From: Effusibacillus pohliae DSM 22757
GTDB lineage: Bacteria; Bacillota; Bacilli; Tumebacillales; Effusibacillaceae
Length of the DNA: 64,000 nt
Assembly: GCF_000376225.1 (NCBI RefSeq)
Contig: NZ_AQXL01000125.1
Location: forward strand, 19,443 to 83,442
Direction: 5' to 3'
Numbering within the stretch: position 1 is the stretch's first letter; each line of letters opens with the position of its first letter. Both the position numbers and the translations under genes were made by a program. A model generated the notes under the pieces. That model searched no databases. It worked only from the letters and a program-made list of their open reading frames with translations, and was not told the origin of the DNA. Shown here piece by piece: positions 32,262 through 39,995 of this stretch.

Positions 32262-32919
32262 GCGAATCAGACAGTTTGAAGCTTCTGGCTATGTGTGAAG
32301 CGTTGGCACACGCGAACATATGTGCGATATTTCTCGGCGGCAGACTGGAACTAAAACCGTTCCCCTCCCACCACCCATCAGCGGATCAGCCACCGGTTGG
32401 AGCGTACGCTATCGGACTCTTGCGAACAGGAGTATATTATTATGGATACGCCTGTCGACGTGATCCTGTCAGATACGGAGACCCGGCAGCCTGACATTCT
32501 GATGGTTCACAGAAGCCGGGAATCGGGCGGAAGATACCGTGCAATCGGAGCGCATTCCCTGTGTGTCGTTTGTGGTAAAAGAGGGGTTGAAGGTTGTGTA
32601 ATGGGCTGTGCATTCCACCCCCACTGCCAAGAGCGTATGGAGATCTGCAAGGTGGAAACCGGATCGGCAGGTAAAAGGTGATGATGCATGTGCGGCGGTC
32701 GGCGCGGCGGTATTTGTCGCGGTTCCGTTCGCGGTGATGCTTGGCGGATTCACGGTGGCCGGGTTCTTTTTCCGGAGACAGGCACATGGGAGCGTGGTGA
32801 CTCCCCGGCACAGCGGGTGAAAATCTGGCGAACCGTGTCGAAAATTCGGTTTTTTCGGTGGTTCCGCAGCGAATCTTGTGCTAGAGTAGAGGTAGCATGC
32901 TAGACTTTGAGGTGATTCT
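32262..32919. other. Intergenic region with decayed coding sequence
   Basis: About 660 nt with no intact recognisable gene. One stretch (32442-32516, plus) reads 'MDTPVDVILSDTETRQPDIL', resembling a segment of Uma2-family (DUF820) endonucleases, but the rest of the family is missing. At about 32690-32780 a frame encodes one hydrophobic helix ('AAVFVAVPFAVMLGGFTVAG') followed by FFFRR; it could be part of a small membrane protein but has no convincing start or family. A TAGAGT near 32883 may be the -10 box of the lipoprotein gene downstream. Confidence 0.4.
32442..32516 (+). pseudogene. Short Uma2 (DUF820) endonuclease remnant
   Basis: About 25 codons matching the Uma2 pattern 'P-DV-LS-----QPDI-(F/M)V', which contains the conserved QPD of the active site. 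No flanking Uma2 sequence is visible in any frame, so it is at most a fossil fragment. Based on pattern memory only. Confidence 0.3.
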
Positions 32920-33816
32920 GTGAAGGCGAGGCACTACCTGCTGCTGGCCGCGATTGCGATCGTGACCGCCGGATGCCAACCGTTGAACGCGTCTATGCCG
33001 AATTTTTGGAAGCAGACGGCGGCACAGCAACCGGCTGCGAAAGCAACATTTCAGGACGTGATCGATCATACGCAGGCAAATCCGCTGAAAGGCAAGGTCT
33101 TGGCCGAAATGAACGGCCCGTTTGATCCCGGTTTGCCGCGTTACGCGTTTGTGACAACGGACGGGAGACCGGTTTTTGTCTATCAGGAGACGGACGGGAC
33201 GGTACGGCTGGCGGTCGAGGCGAAAGACGGAACGGTCAAGCGGGACGTCTTCCCCGGATACAAGCTGCAGAAGGCGCTTCTCAACGGCAAGATTCTCTAC
33301 ATTGCTGGGAAGGACAAACTGGCTGTAAAATATAACGTAGACAGTTTCAATTACTCGGAAGTGGACAAGTCGGAGATGGACCAGCTTCGCGGCGAGCTGG
33401 ATATTTACAAGCTGCCCGGCAAGGAGAAAGCCATACATATGAACGAAGGGTTTATCTACACGCAGGAAGGGTTCATTTTTGACGTGAAGAACCACGAATA
33501 TTTGCGGAGCGGCACTCAAAAGCAGAAGTTCTACGAGTATGCGGATGTCGGTTACGGCAGTTATCTGTTCGAAATCCAGCCGCGGCTTGACCAGGCGGTC
33601 AACCTGAAAGCGGTCAGGGCAAAAGGGGACAAGACGGCAAAAGGCGGCTCGTACCCGATTTTTCTGGATCTGCCATCTGGCTACAACGTGAAATACCTGG
33701 ATCATGCGATGGGCGATGACGGACAGCTGTTTCTGTTTGCCATGGGAGCCCAGGAAAACAACAAGCTGGTGATCAAGCTGTTCGAGATCCCGCTCGGCGA
33801 TTTCCAAGAACCATAA
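32920..33816 (+). CDS. Hypothetical lipoprotein
   Basis: 298 residues from GTG 32920 (RBS GAGGTGAT). Lipoprotein signal with lipobox 'VTAGC' (Cys18). The mature part is mainly beta-strand-like and polar, with segments such as 'GLPRYAFVTTDGRPVFVYQE' and 'NKLVIKLFEIPLG'; no catalytic motif stands out. It stands alone between the fix operon and the cold-shock gene and is followed by a terminator. Family not recognised; it should be anchored to the outer face of the membrane. Confidence 0.75.
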   Translation: MKARHYLLLAAIAIVTAGCQPLNASMPNFWKQTAAQQPAAKATFQDVIDHTQANPLKGKVLAEMNGPFDPGLPRYAFVTTDGRPVFVYQETDGTVRLAVEAKDGTVKRDVFPGYKLQKALLNGKILYIAGKDKLAVKYNVDSFNYSEVDKSEMDQLRGELDIYKLPGKEKAIHMNEGFIYTQEGFIFDVKNHEYLRSGTQKQKFYEYADVGYGSYLFEIQPRLDQAVNLKAVRAKGDKTAKGGSYPIFLDLPSGYNVKYLDHAMGDDGQLFLFAMGAQENNKLVIKLFEIPLGDFQEP

Positions 33817-33830
33817 AAAAAATACAAAAC

Positions 33831-33872
33831 CCCGTCCGGGAAAACGCGGTATCGGACGGGGACTTATTGTTT
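33831..33872 (+). terminator. Terminator after the lipoprotein gene
   Basis: CCCCGTCCG ... CGGACGGGG followed by ACTTATTGTTTT. It probably serves both the lipoprotein gene and, from the other strand, the convergent cold-shock gene, which has an A/T-rich flank. Confidence 0.8.
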
Positions 33873-33874
33873 TA

Positions 33875-34075
33875 TTAGGGAAGTTTCACCACGTTTGCAG
33901 CCTGCGGCCCGCGCGCGCCCTCCACAATATCAAACTCCACATGTTGGCCCTCTTCAAGGGTCTTGAAGCCTTCAGCCTGAATGGCGGAGTAGTGGACGAA
34001 CACGTCGTCACCGTCTTCGCGCTGGATGAAGCCATACCCTTTTTCTGCGCTAAACCATTTGACAATTCCTTGCAT
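33875..34075 (-). CDS. Cold-shock protein, CspA/CspB family
   Basis: 66 residues, full family length. RNA-binding motifs RNP1 'KGYGFIQ' and RNP2 'VFVHYSAI' are intact, with the usual start '[17 protein letters not shown]' and end '[10 protein letters not shown]'. Binds single-stranded RNA/DNA and acts as an RNA chaperone. RBS GGGAGGT. The leader is about 60-70 nt with a clear promoter (TTGATT at 34172-34167, TAGACT at 34149-34144), unlike the very long leaders of some cold-inducible csp genes. Confidence 0.95.
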   Translation of the reverse strand: MQGIVKWFSAEKGYGFIQREDGDDVFVHYSAIQAEGFKTLEEGQHVEFDIVEGARGPQAANVVKLP

Positions 34076-34143
34076 GTTACAAAATACCTCCCAAAGCTTC
34101 TTAAGACCCTTGAAAACGGACCTTTTCCAAAGGTCTTGCCTTG

Positions 34144-34172
34144 AGTCTAGCAGAAAAAATCGGGAAAATCAA
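34144..34172 (-). promoter_or_regulatory. Promoter of the cold-shock gene
   Basis: Minus strand TTGATT (34172-34167) - 17 bp - TAGACT (34149-34144), about 70 nt upstream of the start codon. A stem AAGACC / GGTCTT forms in the leader. Confidence 0.65.
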
Positions 34173-34218
34173 ACAAATTTTTTGGCAAATTTTTTGGCCA
34201 TAATCTGGTGAAAGGCAG

Positions 34219-34258
34219 TTGTCAAACAAGCTCCAATTGGAGTACTCTAATTAGAGTA
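34219..34258 (+). promoter_or_regulatory. Promoter with tandem 14-bp palindromic operators for the MFS-PadR operon
   Basis: Two adjacent copies of a palindromic 14-mer: CTCCAATTGGAGTA (34231-34244) and CTCTAATTAGAGTA (34245-34258). A -35 TTGTCA at 34219-34224 and a possible -10 TACTCT at 34243-34248 (18-bp spacer) place both operators on the promoter. The PadR regulator encoded downstream is the natural candidate binder. Confidence 0.65.
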
Positions 34259-34299
34259 ATTGATCATTTTTTGTCCAACCAGACTTGGAGGCGGATTGT

Positions 34300-35829
34300 A
34301 TGAAGCAAGTGCGTGTTAAATGGACGGTGGCGGCCATCATGTTAGCGTTGCTGCTGGCTTCGCTCGATCAGACGATCGTTTCGACCGCGATGCCCACGAT
34401 CGTCGCCGAATTGAAGGGTATGGACATCTACTCATGGGTTTTCACGGCGTACATGCTGACAGCCACTACGGTGATGCCGATTGTCGGAAAGCTTTCCGAC
34501 TTGTATGGCAGGAAGCGGTTCTTTTTGCTCGGACTGGCGGTTTTTATGGCCGGTTCGGCGCTGTGCGGAACGGCCGACACAATGATGCAACTGGTCATCT
34601 ACCGCGGCTTGCAGGGACTCGGCGGCGGTGCGCTGATGCCGATTGCGTTCACGATCTTTTTTGAAGTTTTCCCGCCGGAACAACGGGGGAAAATGCAGGG
34701 GCTGTTGGGCTCGGTATTCGGCCTGTCATCCGTCTTCGGGCCGACGATCGGTGCCTATATTACCGAATACGTATCGTGGAACTGGATTTTTTACATCAAC
34801 TTGCCGCTTGGTATTTTGTCGTTTGTGATCCTGCTCTTCTCGCTGGTGGAAACAAAGGCGGCGGGAGCCAGGCCGAAAATCGATTTCCTCGGGGCGGCTG
34901 CCATGGCTGTTTCGATCGTCACGCTGCTGCTTGCGCTGGTGTTTGGCGGCAAAGAGTATGCCTGGTCGTCCTGGCAAGTGCTCGGACTGTTTGGCACGTC
35001 GACCCTGTTTTTGATCCTGTTTTTGCTGATCGAGAAACGGGCCGAAGAACCGATGCTGCCGCTTGCACTGTTCCGAAAGCGGGTCATTGCGGTAATGAGC
35101 GCCGTCGTATTTATACAGGGGATCGCGATGATGGGAAGCGCGTCTTACATTCCGCTGTTCGTTCAGGGAGTGCTTGGCGGAACCGCTACCAACGCGGGCA
35201 ACATCCTTACGCCGATGATGTTGGCGGTGGTGGCCGGCTCAATGACCGGCGGCTTTATGATGCGCAAATTCAGTTACCGGACGATTACGGTCGCGGCGAT
35301 GGCGGTGATGGCGCTCGGTGCGTTCCTGCTGTCCCGGCTTGACGTTAACGCGACCCAAATGCAAGTGACTCTATGCATGATTCTGCTTGGGCTGGGGGTA
35401 GGTCCGTTGATGCCCGCTTCGACAACTGCTGTGCAGGGAGCTGTCGATATGAAGCAACGCGGCGTTGCCACCTCGAGTGTCGCGTTTTTCCGCTCGATCG
35501 GCGGCACGGTCGGTGTGGCGGTGATGGGCACGATCGTGACCCATCATATGACCAACCAACTGGCCGATAAACTCGGCCGTTCGCCTATGGCCGGCACATT
35601 CCTGCAGAATCCCCAGGCGCTCTTGCAGCCTGAACTGCGGGCGAAGATTCCGCCTGCCATTTTGACCGTGCTACAAGGTACACTGGCGGAAGCGATCTCC
35701 TATGTGTTCCTGTTTGCTTTGGCTGCGGCGGTGGTCGGGCTTGTGACCGCATGTTTCATGGGGAAATCGAAGCTGGAAATCGGCGAGCGGGGAATGCCGC
35801 GGCAGCCGGTGACCGAGGGCAACCTGTAA
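34300..35829 (+). CDS. MFS drug-resistance exporter, DHA2 (14-TMS) family
   Basis: 509 residues from ATG 34300 (RBS TTGGAGGCG). Fourteen hydrophobic segments. DHA2 motifs are 'LASLDQTIVSTAMPTIVAEL', 'GKLSDLYGRKRFFLLGLAVF' (motif A), 'YRGLQGLGGGALMPIAFTIF' (motif B) and 'GSVFGLSSVFGPTIGAYITE' (motif C, antiporter signature). Exports toxic compounds by proton antiport; the drug is unknown. It is 12 nt upstream of a PadR regulator, the usual pairing for inducible multidrug efflux, and is preceded by tandem palindromes that should bind it. Confidence 0.9.
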   Translation: MKQVRVKWTVAAIMLALLLASLDQTIVSTAMPTIVAELKGMDIYSWVFTAYMLTATTVMPIVGKLSDLYGRKRFFLLGLAVFMAGSALCGTADTMMQLVIYRGLQGLGGGALMPIAFTIFFEVFPPEQRGKMQGLLGSVFGLSSVFGPTIGAYITEYVSWNWIFYINLPLGILSFVILLFSLVETKAAGARPKIDFLGAAAMAVSIVTLLLALVFGGKEYAWSSWQVLGLFGTSTLFLILFLLIEKRAEEPMLPLALFRKRVIAVMSAVVFIQGIAMMGSASYIPLFVQGVLGGTATNAGNILTPMMLAVVAGSMTGGFMMRKFSYRTITVAAMAVMALGAFLLSRLDVNATQMQVTLCMILLGLGVGPLMPASTTAVQGAVDMKQRGVATSSVAFFRSIGGTVGVAVMGTIVTHHMTNQLADKLGRSPMAGTFLQNPQALLQPELRAKIPPAILTVLQGTLAEAISYVFLFALAAAVVGLVTACFMGKSKLEIGERGMPRQPVTEGNL

Positions 35830-35841
35830 GGCGGCGGTCGG

Positions 35842-36375
35842 ATGGAACTGCGGCTGTTGATTTTGGGGCTCCTGTACGAACAGGACCTGCATCCGTATGA
35901 AGTGCTGCAGATTTTGAAGCAGCGTCAGGTGCATGAGTATATCAAGGTCAATTACGGCACTCTGTACTACGCTTTTGACCAGATGGAGAAAAAAGGCTGG
36001 ATCGAGGTCAAGCAGGTGATCCAGGAAGATCGGCGTCCGGAAAAGCGGATCTATCGCATTACCCCGGACGGGCGCAAGCAATTGAAAAAATTGCTGCATC
36101 AGGCGTTTCGTAACAAGGCCCGCATGTACCATCCCCTGTACCCGGCGCTGATGAACGGCCATCTGGCGGACGCAGAACAGGTGGAGGATGCCATCCGCGA
36201 TCGGCTGGCGGCCGCCCGGGAGCAGGTGAAATTTTTGCGCTGGCTGTATGAAGTGAAAGCTCCCGATCACCCGTTTTCCGTTGTGATGCTCGTCAAAAAC
36301 GCGCTGATGCACTGCGAAACGGAAATGAAGTGGCTGGAAGAGTTTCTCTCCGGCGTGCAAGCCGGAAGGCTGTAA
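35842..36375 (+). CDS. PadR-family transcriptional regulator
   Basis: 177 residues. N-terminal winged helix typical of PadR: 'LRLLILGLLYEQDLHPYEVL', 'YIKVNYGTLYYAFDQMEKKG' and 'RPEKRIYRITPDGRKQLKKL', followed by a helical C-terminal dimerisation region (Vir_act_alpha_C type). PadR proteins repress neighbouring efflux genes and release DNA when a ligand binds. The tandem palindromes at 34231-34258 are the probable operator. Confidence 0.9.
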   Translation: MELRLLILGLLYEQDLHPYEVLQILKQRQVHEYIKVNYGTLYYAFDQMEKKGWIEVKQVIQEDRRPEKRIYRITPDGRKQLKKLLHQAFRNKARMYHPLYPALMNGHLADAEQVEDAIRDRLAAAREQVKFLRWLYEVKAPDHPFSVVMLVKNALMHCETEMKWLEEFLSGVQAGRL

Positions 36376-36507
36376 CCAGATGTTTTCCGGAAACGAAAAA
36401 ACACGGTCCCGTTGGTAGTCCGGATGCACCGCCAAGCGCTGTCGTATTCTTTCCCCTCACGGGCCGCACGCCGGTAACAACGATGTGACGATCTCTGCAA
36501 CAGGCTG

Positions 36508-36540
36508 GAACACCGGCAACTAACTGGGCCGGTGTTCTTT
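36508..36540. terminator. Shared terminator between padR and the convergent small gene
   Basis: GAACACCGGC - AACTAACTG - GGCCGGTGTTC followed by TTTGTT on the plus strand. The hairpin overlaps the stop codon of the minus-strand gene. Confidence 0.65.
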
Positions 36541-36774
36541 GTTGAGCGGTTGGATGCCGAGCGTGTCGGAAGCGAAGTTGTTTTGCATAAACCATTCCTC
36601 GATGTCGAATTCGTCGCCGTTTGCTTCAAAATACAGTCCGTCTTCATCCGCTTTCGCGATGATGCCGGTTCCGACGTTGTTGACCGTCACTTCGGCCGGC
36701 AGCGTCTCCGGACGCGATTCGTATTCGTCCCAGATTTTCTGGCAAAACGCGTCTACCGATTGCTGAATGTTCAA
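36520..36774 (-). CDS. Hypothetical small acidic protein
   Basis: 84 residues from TTG 36774, chosen because AAGGAGGG lies seven nt upstream; the frame extends 11 codons further upstream through the RBS. Acidic, soluble, no membrane segment: 'NIQQSVDAFCQKIWDEYESR' and 'IIAKADEDGLYFEANGDEFD', 'IEEWFMQNNF'. No family recognised. Convergent with padR. Confidence 0.65.
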   Translation of the reverse strand: MNIQQSVDAFCQKIWDEYESRPETLPAEVTVNNVGTGIIAKADEDGLYFEANGDEFDIEEWFMQNNFASDTLGIQPLNKEHRPS

Positions 36775-36946
36775 TCCAAGCCCTCCTTCATATAATGATA
36801 TCTCCATTGTGCGCGATTTGGCTGGCTGCTATCCGGTGGCGGGCCGGCCGTGCGGCGTGCACTCCGCCGGAAGCGGCGGCTGTTTCCGGGAGGACCGATT
36901 CTAGTAGGCCGGTATCATGTTTTACAAAAAAACTTGCAAAAAGCTA

Positions 36947-36975
36947 TTGAAACCGCCTGTGATCTGTGATAATTT
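36947..36975 (+). promoter_or_regulatory. speD promoter
   Basis: TTGAAA (36947-36952) - 17 bp - TAATTT (36970-36975). Predicted start near 36982, leaving a leader of about 160 nt before speD. Confidence 0.65.
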
Positions 36976-36981
36976 ATTCTT

Positions 36982-37139
36982 CGTTGAAAATATGTTGGAT
37001 CAACATTTGGATTAGGAACCAGGATTCACTTAAAGGGTTAGGACATCTCCGGACTAACTTTCCCCCGTGGTGAATGACGTAGGTCCTAGCGAAAAATCTA
37101 AGTACTATCATTTTTCGTTTAGGAAGGGGGCCGAAGCTC
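36982..37139 (+). other. Structured 5' leader of speD
   Basis: About 158 nt with several inverted repeats: ATGTTG-GAT-CAACAT (36992-37006), TAGGAC (37039-37044) pairing with GTCCTA (37083-37088), and CGAAAAAT (37090-37097) pairing with ATTTTTCG (37110-37117) just before the RBS AAGGGGG. No known riboswitch class is recognised and no terminator is seen inside it. It is longer and more structured than needed for a simple leader, so translational control of SpeD is possible. Confidence 0.45.
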
Positions 37140-37517
37140 ATGACCCAGGAGTACTCAACTTTCGGGAGACATGTTGCTGTCGACACGTGGGGTGCTGACT
37201 TTAACATGCTCAATGACGCCAAATTTTTGGAAGATGTGATGGTACAAGCTGCGCACAAGTGCGGCGCCACGGTATTGTCCGTGCAGGCCAAACAGTTTGA
37301 GCCGCAGGGAGCGACTGTGCTCGTGTTGCTTTCGGAGAGCCACATCTCGATTCACACGTATCCGGAAAAGGGCTTTGCAGCACTCGACTGTTACACGTGC
37401 GGCGAAACGGTGGATCCGCAGGTCGCTATCGACCATATCATCTCGGTACTCAAGCCCGAGAAAACCTATCCCAAAATGTTGAAACGCGGCGAAGGGCCGA
37501 TTGAAGTTGTCAAATAA
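37140..37517 (+). CDS. speD: S-adenosylmethionine decarboxylase proenzyme
   Basis: 125 residues, class 1B (small bacterial/archaeal) AdoMetDC. The self-cleavage site is in 'LLSESHISIHTYPE' between Glu66 and Ser67; Ser67 becomes the pyruvoyl group. 'ALDCYTCGE' contains the conserved Cys general acid and His68 is the processing residue. Produces decarboxylated AdoMet for spermidine synthesis. No spermidine synthase gene is nearby in the window. Expressed from its own promoter with a structured leader and ended by a terminator. Confidence 0.95.
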   Translation: MTQEYSTFGRHVAVDTWGADFNMLNDAKFLEDVMVQAAHKCGATVLSVQAKQFEPQGATVLVLLSESHISIHTYPEKGFAALDCYTCGETVDPQVAIDHIISVLKPEKTYPKMLKRGEGPIEVVK

Positions 37518-37518
37518 T

Positions 37519-37540
37519 GCCTGCTTACGCAGGCTTTTTC
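37519..37540 (+). terminator. speD terminator
   Basis: GCCTGC - TTAC - GCAGGC followed by TTTTTC, two nt after the stop codon. The minus-strand coiled-coil gene ends at the same place. Confidence 0.88.
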
Positions 37541-37752
37541 TATTCTCCACTGGCGAAGTTTTCGAATGTGTCAAATTGCTCGAGTTCCATCCGTCCCATG
37601 TCATGCAACGCATTTTCGCCGGTGGATGCGTGCAGCTCCGGCTGGACAAAACGCGGTTCGTCCGAGCCAGCCGGGCTTCCGGTTTGCAATTGGCGGATCT
37701 GATGCTTGAGCGTCTCGATCTCCTGTTCCATCTTGCGGATTTGTTTCTCCAT
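37540..37752 (-). CDS. Small coiled-coil protein, hypothetical
   Basis: 70 residues from ATG 37752 (RBS GGAGGGATACC). The first 25 residues are a heptad-like coiled coil ('MEKQIRKMEQEIETLKHQIR'), followed by a polar tail ending 'MELEQFDTFENFASGE'. No known domain. Convergent with speD. Confidence 0.6.
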   Translation of the reverse strand: MEKQIRKMEQEIETLKHQIRQLQTGSPAGSDEPRFVQPELHASTGENALHDMGRMELEQFDTFENFASGE

Positions 37753-37891
37753 CAGGTATCCCTCCATTTTGTAGGATATACAACTTCCACCGATGTATGT
37801 GGCAACGCCGATATTGCAAACGTTAAGATCAGGGGGATGTCATATGCATAAATGGAAGGAAGCCTGTGTTGTGAAATCGGAGGAACCGTAT

Positions 37892-38167
37892 ATGCATCCG
37901 TCTCAGCAGACAAGCGGTCTTGCCCGCATCCGGGCGGCTTATCCCGGGCTGTCGCCGAAGTTTCAGGCGATCGCCGACTGGGCGACCGGTTCCGGTATTT
38001 CGCCGATCGTCCTCGGTTGGCTGATTGCCGCGTTGATTCGGGTGGCGACCGGTTCGGCGACCGTTTCAATGACAACCGCTACCGGCATTGTGGCTCCGAT
38101 TGCGGCGGCGATGCCTGGGGTCAGCAAAGAATGGAAGGGGATGAACAATCGATGCAGTTGGGGATGA
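37892..38167 (+). pseudogene. RpiR-GntP chimeric remnant (deletion scar of a gluconate operon)
   Basis: A 91-codon frame with a good RBS (GGAGGAA) and ATG 37892. Residues about 5-30 ('GLARIRAAYPGLSPKFQAIA') match the N-terminal HTH_6 start of RpiR-family regulators. Residues about 32-74 ('GSGISPIVLGWLIAALIRVA', 'TGSATVSMTTATGIVAPIAA') match an internal, substrate-pathway segment of GntP gluconate permeases. The last 13 residues are unrelated and overlap the gndA start by 16 nt. So a regulator start, a permease middle and the region before gndA have been joined by two deletions, in frame. Regulator, permease and 6-phosphogluconate dehydrogenase belong together in gluconate operons, which supports this reading. 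Confidence 0.7.
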
Positions 38168-39048
38168 TCGGCCTCGGAAAAATGGGCTACAACCTGGTCC
38201 TAAATCTGCTTGATCACAACCATAGCGTGGTCGCATATGACGTCAATCCGGAACCGGCCCGTCAATTGGCGGAACAAGGAGCGGTTGCGGCCGCCTCGAT
38301 AGAAGAGCTGGTTAGCAAGCTGCAAGCGCCGCGGATCGTGTGGATCATGGTGCCGGCGGGAGAAATCGTCGATTCGGTGATCGACACAGTACTGCCGCTG
38401 CTTGCCAAAGGGGATATCATCGTCGAAGGCGGCAACTCGTATTACAAAGATTCGATCCGACGTGCCGAAAAATTGCGTGAGCACGGCATCCATTTTCTCG
38501 ATGTGGGAACATCCGGCGGCATGGAAGGGGCCCGCCACGGCGCATGCCTGATGATTGGCGGCGACAGGCATGCGTTCGCGCGGGTGGAGCCGATTTTCCG
38601 CGACATTTCGGTGAAAAACGGCTATCTGTACGCCGGTCCGAACGGCAGCGGCCACTTTCTGAAAATGGTACACAACGGAATCGAGTACGGTATGATGCAA
38701 GCGATCGCCGAAGGGTTTGAGGTGCTAAACAAGAGCCAGTTTGACTTTGACTATGAGGCGGTGGCGCGCGTCTGGGCAAACGGCTCCGTGATCCGCGGCT
38801 GGCTGATGGAACTAACGGAACGGGCGTTTTCCAAGGATCCGAAGCTGGCGGGCATCCGCGGTGTGATGCACTCGTCCGGCGAAGGCAAGTGGACGGTGGA
38901 GACGGCGCTGGAACTGCAGGCCAACGTTCCGGTGATTGCCATGTCCCTGCTGATGCGCTACCGCTCCCTGGAGGAAGACACATTCCACGGCAAAGTGGTG
39001 GCCTCACTGCGCAACGAATTCGGCGGTCATGCGGTTGAGAAAAAATAA
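38152..39048 (+). CDS. gndA: 6-phosphogluconate dehydrogenase, decarboxylating, GndA/YqeC type
   Basis: 298 residues from ATG 38152 (RBS GGAAGGGGATG); this is the short, usually NAD-preferring form rather than the 470-residue Gnd. Rossmann motif 'MIGLGKMGYNLVLNLLDHNH', substrate motif 'IIVEGGNSYYKDSIRRAEKL', 'FLDVGTSGGMEGARHGACLM' and the catalytic Lys-His block 'GSGHFLKMVHNGIEYGMMQA'. Oxidises and decarboxylates 6-phosphogluconate to ribulose 5-phosphate. It appears to be the surviving member of a gluconate operon whose regulator and permease are reduced to a scar upstream. Followed by a terminator. Confidence 0.92.
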   Translation: MQLGMIGLGKMGYNLVLNLLDHNHSVVAYDVNPEPARQLAEQGAVAAASIEELVSKLQAPRIVWIMVPAGEIVDSVIDTVLPLLAKGDIIVEGGNSYYKDSIRRAEKLREHGIHFLDVGTSGGMEGARHGACLMIGGDRHAFARVEPIFRDISVKNGYLYAGPNGSGHFLKMVHNGIEYGMMQAIAEGFEVLNKSQFDFDYEAVARVWANGSVIRGWLMELTERAFSKDPKLAGIRGVMHSSGEGKWTVETALELQANVPVIAMSLLMRYRSLEEDTFHGKVVASLRNEFGGHAVEKK

Positions 39049-39063
39049 ATGCAGGTTTGCACC

Positions 39064-39098
39064 AAGGCTTGGCGCGTTCACTTCGCCGAGCCTTTTCT
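39064..39098 (+). terminator. gndA terminator
   Basis: AAGGCTTGGCG ... CGCCGAGCCTT followed by TTCTC: an 11-bp stem with a G-T pair, 15 nt after the stop codon. Confidence 0.8.
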
Positions 39099-39182
39099 CA
39101 TCCTTCGGCACGTTTCGTTGACATCCAAACCACAAAACAAAATTTTTCGAATAAAGAAGGAATATCGAACATTCGGTAGAAG

Positions 39183-39213
39183 TATAAAGATGCGGACATC
39201 AGGTTGTCTGATG
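39183..39213 (+). promoter_or_regulatory. Possible -10 box and GntR-type operator before the island regulator
   Basis: TATAAA at 39183-39188, then CATCAG-GTTGT-CTGATG (39197-39213), a perfect 6-bp inverted repeat with a 5-nt spacer near the expected transcription start. The position fits autorepression by the GntR/FadR-type regulator 53 nt downstream. No convincing -35 hexamer. Confidence 0.45.
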
Positions 39214-39265
39214 AGCAGATCGGTTTTGACGGAGGTACGCTCACCCTGCAGGAAGGGAGGTTGCC

Positions 39266-39976
39266 ATGCGAGAAGTCAAGCCCATCCGCAGAAAAAAAGT
39301 ATCGGAAGAAGTCGTCGAAGAAATCAAGCGGTTGATCGAACAAGGAGAGCTCCCGTCCGACAGCAAACTGCCTTCGGAAAAGGAGCTGAGCGACATATTC
39401 GGTGTCGGCCGCTCCAGTATCCGTGAGGCGCTGAGCATGCTGGCGGCTGCCCGGATCATCGAAACGCGGCAGGGGGAAGGCACCTTTGTGCGAAAAGTCG
39501 ATCTCAGCGACTACATTCACCCGTTAGTCCTTTCGATCGTCGCAAAAAAGGAACAAACGCTGCATTTGCTGGAGACCCGCAAAATCATTGAGTTGGGCAC
39601 CGTCGAACTGGCAGCTCTGCGCGCCGATGAACAGGATCTGAAAGAAATGAAGAAGGCGCTGCTCGATTTTGAGCACCAGCTGGAAATGGGGGAAGCCGGC
39701 GTGGAGGCTGATTTCGCCTTTCATCGGGCGGTTGCCATCGCGTCGAAAAACCCGATTTTGATTCAGGTGTTCGACAACCTGTCACCAGTGCTGAAACAGA
39801 GTCTTGACTATACCCTCTATCAAAATATCGGAAATCTGGAAAAACGAAGAAGTGTGCTGCAAGAGCACAAGCAGATTTTGGTGTGCGTCGAGAAACGCGA
39901 TTTGCAAGGCGCGGTTGCCTGCATGCGGCAGCACCTTGAAAACGTGCGCCAAAAGCTGCTGGCGCTAAAAGAGTGA
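39266..39976 (+). CDS. FadR/LldR-type GntR-family regulator
   Basis: 236 residues. N-terminal GntR winged helix ('KLPSEKELSDIFGVGRSSIR' and 'ARIIETRQGEGTFV') and an all-helical FCD ligand domain with metal-ligand-like residues in 'EADFAFHRAVAIASKNP' and 'EHKQILVCVEKRD'. FCD regulators often sense organic acids such as lactate, glycolate or gluconate. It is the first gene of the long plus-strand 2-hydroxyacid island and likely controls it; 19 nt upstream of the ABC solute-binding protein gene. RBS AAGGGAGG. Confidence 0.88.
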   Translation: MREVKPIRRKKVSEEVVEEIKRLIEQGELPSDSKLPSEKELSDIFGVGRSSIREALSMLAAARIIETRQGEGTFVRKVDLSDYIHPLVLSIVAKKEQTLHLLETRKIIELGTVELAALRADEQDLKEMKKALLDFEHQLEMGEAGVEADFAFHRAVAIASKNPILIQVFDNLSPVLKQSLDYTLYQNIGNLEKRRSVLQEHKQILVCVEKRDLQGAVACMRQHLENVRQKLLALKE

Positions 39977-39995
39977 AAAATGGGAGGTCAATGTG

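Noticed and set aside
32608..32820. Possible 70-residue membrane protein in the gap before the lipoprotein gene.
   Set aside because: Only one hydrophobic stretch, no RBS at any start and no family resemblance; mentioned only in the gap description.
39164..39175. CGAACATTCG before the GntR/FadR regulator as a LexA box.
   Set aside because: It lacks the full CGAAC-N4-GTTCG dyad of the Bacillus SOS box.
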